A stretch of 13,222 nucleotides of DNA from an uncultured Rickettsiales bacterium (lineage in GTDB: Bacteria; Pseudomonadota; Alphaproteobacteria; Rickettsiales; UBA1997): assembly GCA_937927795.1 (NCBI GenBank), contig CALBSF010000008.1, forward strand, positions 1 to 13,222. Reading direction: 5' to 3'. Position numbers and translations under genes: made by a program. Position 1 is the first letter of the stretch. The number at the start of each line of letters is the position of its first letter. The notes below the pieces were generated by a model. The model did not search any database. It was not told where the DNA came from and saw nothing but the letters and a program-made list of their open reading frames with translations. Of the stretch, positions 1 through 6,458 are shown piece by piece.

Positions 1-74
1 CCCCGCAACAAGTGCGGGGTGACAACTTGTGGTAGCAAATTTCCTTAAACTGTCACCCCGCACTTGTTGCGGGG
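1..74. repeat. Nested palindromic intergenic repeat (24-base perfect arms)
   Basis: Bases 1-24 and 51-74 are perfect reverse complements (24 of 24) around a 26-base AT-rich spacer. Each arm is itself a small hairpin: CCCCGC and GCGGGG flank AACAAGT. The outer ends are G+C-rich and the inner ends read GTGACA and TGTCAC. The right arm continues GTCC, so the left arm may start slightly before the window. Rickettsial and other intracellular alphaproteobacterial genomes carry many dispersed palindromes of this style; that family link is inference. It lies just upstream of the cupredoxin-like gene and is not followed by a T-run, so it does not look like an intrinsic terminator. Confidence 0.85.
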
Positions 75-128
75 TCCATTTGTCGGAAACGAATTTAACT
101 GACAATCGTAACTTTTCTCATAATGCCT

Positions 129-179
129 AAGTATGATTTATAGTCTCATACTTGACGTTACATCCCTTAAACTTATTTA
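129..179 (+). promoter_or_regulatory. Operator-like dyad overlapping a possible promoter
   Basis: AAGTATGA (129-136) and TCATACTT (146-153) form a perfect 8-base inverted repeat around a 9-base spacer. The right half runs into TTGACG (152-157), a good -35 candidate. A weak -10 (TATTTA, 174-179) follows 16 bases later. This would put transcription initiation almost at the ATG at 186 and give a nearly leaderless mRNA. A dyad over a -35 box suits a repressor operator, but I recognise no regulator consensus. The dyad is certain as sequence; the promoter and operator roles are inferred. Confidence 0.35.
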
Positions 180-185
180 TTTTTT

Positions 186-506
186 ATGAAAAAAATATTT
201 TTTACCCTATTATTTTTGCTTACAACCCAAGCTTTTGCAGCGCAAAATGAATATTTAATTCAAATCAAGGATCATAAATTTGAGCCTGATTTTATTGAAA
301 TTCCAGCAAATCAAAATTTTAAATTAATCATTGAAAATCTTGATAAAACTTTAGAAGAATTTGAAAGTAATGATCTAAAGAAAGAAAAATTAGTTGCTGC
401 GGGCAAAAAAATTACTATTAATATACAGCCTTTAAAATCAGGTGAATATAAGTTTTTTGGCGATTTTCATCAAAAAACTGCGCAAGGAAAAATCATTGTA
501 AAATAA
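186..506 (+). CDS. Small exported cupredoxin-domain protein
   Basis: This 106-residue protein has a clear Sec signal peptide: MKK, a hydrophobic stretch of about 12 residues, then AFA with probable cleavage after residue 18, so it is predicted periplasmic. The rest is one cupredoxin-like beta domain (cupredoxin_1 type): IKDHKFEPD with His30, an LEEFES segment near residue 60, and FFGDFH with His95 followed by TAQG. Proteins of this type often sit beside iron or copper uptake genes and are thought to bind or handle metal. The classical type 1 copper set (Cys plus Met) is absent, since the mature part has no Cys or Met, so electron transfer through a blue-copper site is unlikely. No metal transporter lies nearby. 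Instead thrS follows after 3 bases, suggesting co-transcription. No Shine-Dalgarno sequence is visible before the ATG. Confidence 0.75.
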   Translation: MKKIFFTLLFLLTTQAFAAQNEYLIQIKDHKFEPDFIEIPANQNFKLIIENLDKTLEEFESNDLKKEKLVAAGKKITINIQPLKSGEYKFFGDFHQKTAQGKIIVK

Positions 507-509
507 AAT

Positions 510-2426
510 ATGTCGCAAATAAAAATAACTTTTCCAGATGGAAATTTTAAAGAATTTGAAAGTGGAATTAGCGGTGATCAAATTGCTAAATCAATTTCTA
601 TATCTTTAGCAAAAGTCGCTTTAGCAGTTAAAATTAACGGTGAAATTAAAGATTTATCCTCTTCAATTACTCAAGATTCTAAAATTGAAATTATCACTCC
701 AAAAAGCGGCGTTGATGCTTTAGAAATAATTCGTCATGATGCGGCGCACCTTTTGGCTCAAGCTGCTAAAGAATTATTTCCTGATGTGCAAGTTACAATT
801 GGACCTGCCATTGAAAATGGTTTTTATTATGATTTTGCACGCAAAACTCCATTTACTTTAGAAGATTTGGAAATTTTAGAAAAAAGAATGCATGAAATTT
901 CTAAGCGTGATGAAAAATTTGTGCGTGAAGTTTGGAATCGTGATAAAGCGGTGGAATTTTTTCACTCAATTGGTGAAAAATATAAAGCTGAAATTATTGC
1001 TTCAATTCCAGTAAATGAAGATGTTTCGCTTTATCGTCAAGGTGAATTTTTAGACTTGTGCCGCGGCCCACACGCGCCATCAACAAGCCATGTAAAATAT
1101 TTCAAATTGATGAAGCTTGCAGGCGCTTATTGGCGCGGCGATTCTAAAAATGAAATGTTGCAAAGAGTTTATGGAACTGCTTTTGAGTCAAAAGAATCCT
1201 TAGAAAATTATTTAAAAATGCTTGAAGAAGCTGAAAAAAGAGATCATCGCAAAATTGGCCGCGTGATGGATTTATTCCACATGCAAGAAGAAGCTGCGGG
1301 CTCAGTTTTTTGGCACCCAAAAGGCTGGATTGTTTATAGAGAAATTGAAAAATATATTCGCGAAAAATTAGAAGAAAATAATTACGTTGAAGTAAAAACG
1401 CCGCAAATGGTGGATAAAATTTTGTGGGAAAAATCAGGGCACTGGGAAAAATTCAGAGAAAATATGTTTGCTTGCGAAAGTGAAGATAAAACTCTTGCAA
1501 TCAAGCCAATGAACTGTCCGTGTCATGTGCAAATTTTTAATCAAGAATTAAAATCATATCGTCAATTGCCGCTGCGTATGGCAGAATTTGGCTCTTGTCA
1601 CAGAAATGAATCTTCAGGCTCGCTGCACGGAATTATGAGGGTTAGAGCCTTTACCCAAGATGATGCTCACATTTTTTGTGAAGAACATCAAATCAATGAC
1701 GAAACTGTAAAATTTTGTAATTTATTAAAAGAAGTTTATCAAGATTTTGGTTTTTTTGATGTAAAAGTTAAATTTTCTACGCGACCACAAAAGCGCGCCG
1801 GATCTGATGAAACTTGGGATAAGGCTGAAAATGCATTAGAAGAAGCGGTTAAAAAAGCTGGTTTAACTTATGAAATAAATCCAGGTGAGGGTGCTTTTTA
1901 CGGACCTAAACTTGAATTTACTTTGATTGATGCAATTGGTCGCGAGTGGCAATGCGGAACTTTCCAAGTTGATTTTATTTTGCCAGAAAGATTAGATGCA
2001 AGTTATGTTGCTCAAGATGGCTCAAGAAAAAGACCGGTAATGTTACACCGCGCTATCATTGGAACTTTTGAAAGATTCATCGGAATTTTAATTGAAAGCT
2101 GCGCCGGAAAATTTCCATTATGGCTTTCACCAGTGCAAATGGTGGTTGCAACCATTACTAATGAGCTAGACGATCATGCAAAAAAAGTTTTAGCGCAGTT
2201 AAAGTCAAATGGTTTTAGAGTGGAAGGTGATTTTGATTCACAAAAAATCAATTATAAAATTCGCGAACATTCTTTAAAAAAAGTTCCTTATATTTTAGCA
2301 ATTGGTAAAAAAGAAGCGGAAAATAATTCAGTTTCGGTAAGAAAATTTGGTGAAGAAAGTCAAGAGGTTATGAGCTTAGATGATTTTATAGCTATGGCGA
2401 AAAACCAGATTTTATTGAGGAAATAA
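510..2426 (+). CDS. thrS: Threonine--tRNA ligase (ThrRS)
   Basis: This cytoplasmic class II synthetase charges tRNA-Thr with threonine using ATP. At 638 residues it has the normal bacterial length and is complete. Domains in order are: TGS (about 1-61, starting MSQIKITFPDG), the editing and second additional domain (about 65-245, with HDAAHLLAQA), the catalytic core (about 255-530) and the anticodon-binding domain (about 540-635). The three zinc ligands of the family appear as Cys336 (in MNCPCH), His387 (in DDAHIFC) and His513 (in MLHRAIIGTFERF). HRNESSGSLHG is class II motif 2. The gene starts 3 bases after the cupredoxin stop with no visible ribosome-binding site, so translation may be coupled. 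It converges with virB4, leaving a 47-base gap that holds no convincing terminator. Confidence 0.97.
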   Translation: MSQIKITFPDGNFKEFESGISGDQIAKSISISLAKVALAVKINGEIKDLSSSITQDSKIEIITPKSGVDALEIIRHDAAHLLAQAAKELFPDVQVTIGPAIENGFYYDFARKTPFTLEDLEILEKRMHEISKRDEKFVREVWNRDKAVEFFHSIGEKYKAEIIASIPVNEDVSLYRQGEFLDLCRGPHAPSTSHVKYFKLMKLAGAYWRGDSKNEMLQRVYGTAFESKESLENYLKMLEEAEKRDHRKIGRVMDLFHMQEEAAGSVFWHPKGWIVYREIEKYIREKLEENNYVEVKTPQMVDKILWEKSGHWEKFRENMFACESEDKTLAIKPMNCPCHVQIFNQELKSYRQLPLRMAEFGSCHRNESSGSLHGIMRVRAFTQDDAHIFCEEHQINDETVKFCNLLKEVYQDFGFFDVKVKFSTRPQKRAGSDETWDKAENALEEAVKKAGLTYEINPGEGAFYGPKLEFTLIDAIGREWQCGTFQVDFILPERLDASYVAQDGSRKRPVMLHRAIIGTFERFIGILIESCAGKFPLWLSPVQMVVATITNELDDHAKKVLAQLKSNGFRVEGDFDSQKINYKIREHSLKKVPYILAIGKKEAENNSVSVRKFGEESQEVMSLDDFIAMAKNQILLRK

Positions 2427-2473
2427 TTTAAAGCTGTATTAGGCACTGTTAACAAAGGTTATTATATTCAAGC

Positions 2474-4672
2474 CTAATCAGAATTTCTAAATCTCTCCAT
2501 CCTTTGAATTGAGCTTTCTCTAGCGAGTCTTTTAATTTCTTCTTCCTCTTGTTTTTTCATTTCATTAATTACTTCAAAAAACTGAGGAAGCCAATCTTTA
2601 GGGTCTTTTTTTGCACTAGATTCATTGCCAATTATTTCATCCATTGCAAGTAAAGCCATTTCATTGGCGTGTAAACTATTTAGCAATTCATCGCTAATAT
2701 TAAGATTGGCGATTATTGATTCTTGGGCATGTTTTAATAAAAAATTGCCACTGCCAACTTGAATTACTTTTAAAATTTCCACCTCTTCATCAGTTATCGC
2801 AAAAACATCTTTATAATTTTCTTGCGGCTTTTCATTTGGAGTAAAAATAAAGCTACTAAAATCTTCTTTAACGCTTTTAATTAAGCTGTTTTGGTGAAGG
2901 TCTTGATCTTTGATTGATAAAATTACAATTGTATTTTTTTGAGTAAAATATTTAAGTAGATCAGCAAATTTTTTAGCAATAATTTCATTTTCAATTACAC
3001 TAAGTAAGTCGTTTAACACTATAATTGTTGGTTCATCAGTTAAAGAATTTTTAATTTTTTCAAGAAAATAATCCATTAATTGCACTAAAACTTCTTGATT
3101 GGAAGATGCGGCAACAAGTCCAATTCCATTGATTCTGTCAAACTTTAAAGAGTCTTTGCTGGCATCATTTTCAAAATCAACATTGTAATTATAGTAATTA
3201 CCGCTCAAAGCCTTGATAAAAGCTCGCGCAGAGCCATCAAGATCAAAATAAAATAATTTTGGTGAAACTTTTTGCGCTTGAGCTATTAAGAAATTTAATA
3301 TTAAATTTTTTTCAACAACATTATCGCCAGCGATGATAGTGTGACCAGACTGCCCATCATGAAAATTAAAGAAATAAGGTGTGTTTAATACTGTTTTAAA
3401 AACAGTAATTGCATTTTTCCATTTTCCACCCGCAACCATTCCAGAAGGAAAGTTTTGCAGCGAAGCAAATCCAGCAATAAAACTAGTATTAATTACTTTT
3501 TGTCTTCTTAAATAGCGAAAATTGGCTGGTAATTGCGCCCAAAAGCAATGTTCAGAAAAAACATCTTCTCTTACAATTGATAAACCAAGGCTGTTAAATT
3601 TTTCTAAAATTTCTTTAACATCATTTTCTAAAGCTTCTTTAGTTGGCGCAATCAACATTACAGTGGTTTGCAGCTTACCATAATCGGTTGGCGAATCTTT
3701 TTTATTTTCAATGAAATCAGCAATGCCAATTGCTTGCCTAAAATCTTCGTCACCGCTAATTTGCAAAATATAATTTTGATATTCATAGGGCTCTAAATCC
3801 TTTTGGTTGAAGGTGAAATCAAAAGATTGAGTGATGATAAATTCCAAAGGAAGCTGTAAAATTCGATCAAGATCATCAACCGAAGTTTCGTGATATTCTT
3901 TTAAAGATAAAACGGTAGAAAAGTTTTTATTATTGTAACCAATAACCTCAATATCGCGATTACCAAAAGCGATTTTGTGACTTGATAAATCATCAGAAAT
4001 ATCGTTGGTTGAAAGCGGATATCTTTCTTCATAAAGATTAGCAATTTTACCAAAAAAACGCATTGGCTCAGAATATAAAACGCCTTCCCACTCTTTTAAG
4101 CCAAGTAATTTGCCGCCATAATCTTTTAAATTTTCTAAAATTCCATTGCTAGTGCTTGATAGTTTTTGATAAGCATTTTGCAAAAAATCATTATGTAATT
4201 TTTTGGTGGTATAATAAGAAAAAGAGCGCAAAAAAGAATTTACATTAACAATTGAGCTATCAAGACCTTCAACGATTATGGTGATGTAAAGTTCATTAAT
4301 ATATTGATCATCCCATTTATTTTCTTTAACCCAAAAATCATTAACTTTTTGCGAAAAAAAATCAGTAAATTCGCCTTGCGCGGTGATATTTTTTTTGCGT
4401 CTAATAGTGCTAAACCAAAAAGCGAATTTATTATCTTTGATATTGTCGGTTATTGCTTCGCGCACCGCCTGTCTTAAAGAAACCATTTGCGATGCCACTG
4501 ATTCATCTTTAAAACCAGCAACTCTAATCACTTGTAAAAGCTCGCCATTCTTAGTTAAAATAGTATTTTCATCAAAATGACAAACATAAGGAATAAAATC
4601 TTCATCTGGCCTTTTGGCAACCAGTTTGTTTGGATCTTGTTTTACTTTTTTAGCTAAGAAATTTAACAGCAT
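2474..4672 (-). CDS. virB4: Degenerate VirB4-family type IV secretion ATPase (RvhB4-II type)
   Basis: VirB4 proteins are inner-membrane-associated AAA+ ATPases that power assembly and substrate transfer in type IV secretion. This one has 732 residues, slightly short of the usual 800 or so. The N-terminal VirB4/CagE region is recognisable (ILTKNGELLQVIRVAGF, SFYYTTKKL-like and VREDVFSEHCFWAQLPANFRY-like segments). The C-terminal ATPase region keeps NFHDGQSGHTIIAGD and LNFLIAQAQK. The Walker A loop, normally of the form GPTGSGKT, reads GDNVVEKN at residues 449-456. The Walker B strand reads TIIVLNDLL (549-557), with no Asp-Glu pair. It should therefore not hydrolyse ATP in the normal way. Rickettsiales are known to keep a second, divergent VirB4 beside a canonical one, and this matches. 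No other virB gene is in the window. Start: ATG at 4672, no Shine-Dalgarno. The frame is intact over its full length, so I treat it as a maintained gene, not a pseudogene. Confidence 0.88.
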   Translation of the reverse strand: MLLNFLAKKVKQDPNKLVAKRPDEDFIPYVCHFDENTILTKNGELLQVIRVAGFKDESVASQMVSLRQAVREAITDNIKDNKFAFWFSTIRRKKNITAQGEFTDFFSQKVNDFWVKENKWDDQYINELYITIIVEGLDSSIVNVNSFLRSFSYYTTKKLHNDFLQNAYQKLSSTSNGILENLKDYGGKLLGLKEWEGVLYSEPMRFFGKIANLYEERYPLSTNDISDDLSSHKIAFGNRDIEVIGYNNKNFSTVLSLKEYHETSVDDLDRILQLPLEFIITQSFDFTFNQKDLEPYEYQNYILQISGDEDFRQAIGIADFIENKKDSPTDYGKLQTTVMLIAPTKEALENDVKEILEKFNSLGLSIVREDVFSEHCFWAQLPANFRYLRRQKVINTSFIAGFASLQNFPSGMVAGGKWKNAITVFKTVLNTPYFFNFHDGQSGHTIIAGDNVVEKNLILNFLIAQAQKVSPKLFYFDLDGSARAFIKALSGNYYNYNVDFENDASKDSLKFDRINGIGLVAASSNQEVLVQLMDYFLEKIKNSLTDEPTIIVLNDLLSVIENEIIAKKFADLLKYFTQKNTIVILSIKDQDLHQNSLIKSVKEDFSSFIFTPNEKPQENYKDVFAITDEEVEILKVIQVGSGNFLLKHAQESIIANLNISDELLNSLHANEMALLAMDEIIGNESSAKKDPKDWLPQFFEVINEMKKQEEEEIKRLARESSIQRMERFRNSD

Positions 4673-4720
4673 TTATTTTAAGGTATTAATAGCTTTTTGA
4701 AAATTCTTTGACTATCTTTT

Positions 4721-4776
4721 ATCTGTCATCTCGAGTGTAAGCGAGAGATCTCTCGCTTGCGCTCGAGATGACAGAT
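4721..4776. repeat. 56-base near-perfect palindrome between gltA and virB4
   Basis: The sequence from ATCTGTCATCTCGAG (4721) to CTCGAGATGACAGAT (ending 4776) is its own reverse complement except at two base pairs (GTGTAAG against CTTGCGC). Both exceptions become G-U pairs in a + strand transcript and A-C mismatches in the opposite strand. The centre, GAGAGATCTCTC, has no loop spacer. It lies 56 bases beyond the gltA stop and 48 bases before the virB4 start. No T-run follows on either strand. The GTCATC ends resemble those of the other repeats in this window. Confidence 0.9.
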
Positions 4777-4832
4777 AATAGGTAAGATATAATTAAGGAA
4801 TTAAAGTTTTACTGTAAAGAATTCAAGTTTTT

Positions 4833-6110
4833 TTATTTATAATCGCGTTTAACTTGACCAGTGTAAAGCTGACGAGGTCTGCCGATTTTAAATAATGGAT
4901 CTTCAACCATTTCTTTCCATTGAGAAATCCAGCCGGCAGAGCGCGCCACCGCAAAAATTACGGTAAATAAGCTGCTTGGAATTCCAAGTGCTTTATAAAT
5001 TATTCCTGAATAAAAATCGACATTTGGGAATAATTTTCTTGAAACAAAATATTCATCATTTAAAGCGATTTTTTCTAACTCAATTGCAATATCAAGCAGC
5101 GGATCTTTAATTCCAAGTTCATTTAAAACATCATCACAAGCCTTTTTAAGCACTGCAGCTCTTGGGTCGTAATTTTTATAAACTCTATGACCAAAACCCA
5201 TCAATCTAAATGAATCATTTTTATCTTTTGCTCTAGCGATAAATTCAGGAATACGATCTTTACTGCCAATTTCTTGTAACATTTCAATTACTTCTTCGTT
5301 AGCGCCGCCGTGAGCTGGCCCCCAAAGAGAAGCAATTCCTGCGCCAATACAAGCAAATGGATTTGCACCGCTCGAACCCGCCAAACGAACCGTTGAAGTT
5401 GAGGCATTTTGTTCGTGATCTGCATGCAAAATGAAAATCATTTCCATTGCTCTAGCAATAGTAGGACTTACTTTATATTCATTAGTTGGCTTAGCAAAAA
5501 GCATGTGTAAGAAATTTTCAGCAAAACCATATTCATATTTTGGATAAATTATCGGCTCGCCAATTGAATATTTATAAGCCATTGCAGCTAAAGTTGGCAT
5601 TTTGGCAATTATTTTGTAAACCACATCCATTCTGCCTTCGCTGGTGGTTAAATCCATTGTTTCGTGATAAAAAGCAGAAAGCGACGCAACCGCGCCAACC
5701 ATGATTGCCATAGGATGGGCTCTTCTTGGAAAGCCGCGATATAAAATATGAATTTGCTCATGAGCCAGCATATTTTCCTTCACATTCTTAACAAAATAGT
5801 TATATTGATTTTGATCAGGTAATTCTTGGTTTAGTAACAAATAAGCAACTTCTAAATATTCGCTTTGTTTTGCTAAATCTTCAATTGAATAACCACTATG
5901 TCTTAAAATTCCTTGATCACCGTCGATAAAGGTAATTTTTGATTCGCAAGAAGCGGTGGAAAGAAAGCCGGGGTCATAAGTAAACATGCCGCTTTCTTTA
6001 TAAAGCTGAGAAATATCCATCACATCTTGGCCAATCGAAGCCTTTTTTATTGGCAGATTAATTTCTTTGCCATTTGGTAAAGTAAGTTTTGCAAAATTAT
6101 TTTCGGTCAT
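4833..6110 (-). CDS. gltA: Citrate synthase, type II
   Basis: This enzyme condenses oxaloacetate with acetyl-CoA to make citrate, the entry step of the citric acid cycle. At 425 residues it has the length of the proteobacterial type II enzyme. The catalytic residues are His267 (in GPAHGGAN), His308 (in GFGHRVYK) and Asp365 (in VDFYSG), at a constant +3 offset from E. coli His264, His305 and Asp362. The N-terminal stretch FTYDPGFLSTASC with ITFIDGDQGILRHSGYSI resembles Rickettsia GltA, an important clue to the organism. The start is the ATG at 6110; the upstream bases are AT-rich with no Shine-Dalgarno. The gene is divergent from mnmA and followed on its own strand by virB4 after a palindrome, so the two may or may not share a transcript. 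Confidence 0.97.
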   Translation of the reverse strand: MTENNFAKLTLPNGKEINLPIKKASIGQDVMDISQLYKESGMFTYDPGFLSTASCESKITFIDGDQGILRHSGYSIEDLAKQSEYLEVAYLLLNQELPDQNQYNYFVKNVKENMLAHEQIHILYRGFPRRAHPMAIMVGAVASLSAFYHETMDLTTSEGRMDVVYKIIAKMPTLAAMAYKYSIGEPIIYPKYEYGFAENFLHMLFAKPTNEYKVSPTIARAMEMIFILHADHEQNASTSTVRLAGSSGANPFACIGAGIASLWGPAHGGANEEVIEMLQEIGSKDRIPEFIARAKDKNDSFRLMGFGHRVYKNYDPRAAVLKKACDDVLNELGIKDPLLDIAIELEKIALNDEYFVSRKLFPNVDFYSGIIYKALGIPSSLFTVIFAVARSAGWISQWKEMVEDPLFKIGRPRQLYTGQVKRDYK

Positions 6111-6142
6111 AATAATTATTTTTTAATAAAATGAAAAATATT

Positions 6143-6399
6143 TGGATTGCTTGAAATTTTAATAAAAAACTCGTCATCCAATGATCTCGAGCGCTTCATA
6201 CACTCGTCATCCTTAGGTCTGAAAGGCTCGAGGATCTCGTGCGTTTCATAAACTCGTCATCCTTGAGCCTGAAAGGCTCGAGGATCTCGTGCGTTTTAGC
6301 TTTGAAGAGTTAAAACGCACGAGATCCTTGGGTGCCTCGCATTAAGGATGACGAGGTTTTTTGTTAAAATTGTTACTAAATATAAGTTCAAGCAATCCA
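6143..6399. promoter_or_regulatory. 13-base word repeated upstream of both divergent genes
   Basis: TGGATTGCTTGAA (6143-6155) and TTCAAGCAATCCA (6387-6399) are perfect reverse complements that bracket the repeat cluster. Read toward each gene, both are TTCAAGCAATCCA. The word ends 32 bases before the gltA start and 59 bases before the mnmA start. After the word both sides continue with AT-rich sequence containing AAATAT. This fits either a shared binding or promoter element of two divergent genes, or terminal repeats of an inserted element. The sequence match is certain; its function is not known. Confidence 0.5.
6164..6362. repeat. Cluster of about 50-base repeats, tandem then inverted
   Basis: A shortened unit (6170-6202) is followed by two units spaced exactly 50 bases apart (6203-6252 and 6253-6302). 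These two differ at only three positions over their first 44 or so bases. An inverted copy follows at 6311-6355. The full unit begins CTCGTCATCCTT, has a central hairpin (GAGCC, TGAAA loop, GGCTC in the second unit) and ends AGGATCTCGTGCG. The second unit and the inverted copy pair over their outer 12 and inner 18 bases, forming a large cruciform around 6299-6310. The whole cluster starts with A6 then CTCGTCATCC and ends with GGATGACGAG, G, T6, so it is nearly symmetrical. The first unit lacks about 17 bases, which include the central hairpin. No coding potential was seen. The 348-base gltA-mnmA gap is otherwise AT-rich. Confidence 0.88.
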
Positions 6400-6441
6400 T
6401 TTTTAAATATCTTCCAATCTTGATCAAAGATGGATTTTTTT
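6394..6441 (+). terminator. Terminator-like leader hairpin before mnmA
   Basis: AATCCAT (6394-6400) pairs with ATGGATT (6430-6436), and an inner ATCTT and AAGAT can extend the stem. Seven T residues (6435-6441) follow, and the mnmA ribosome-binding site comes directly after. This is the shape of an intrinsic terminator placed in the leader of mnmA. It may be an attenuator or a block to read-through from upstream. The stem is AT-rich and broken by internal loops, so stability is doubtful. Its left arm overlaps the right-hand copy of the 13-base word. Confidence 0.3.
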
Positions 6442-6458
6442 CAAGGAAAAACTAACAA

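Noticed and set aside
2438..2478. ATTAGGC and GCCTAAT inverted repeat in the thrS-virB4 convergent gap as a bidirectional terminator
   Set aside because: Only 7 pairs with a 27-base loop and no T-run on either side; too weak to annotate.
6164..6362. CRISPR array
   Set aside because: The period is one continuous unit without unique spacers, one unit is inverted and one is partly deleted, and no cas gene is near.
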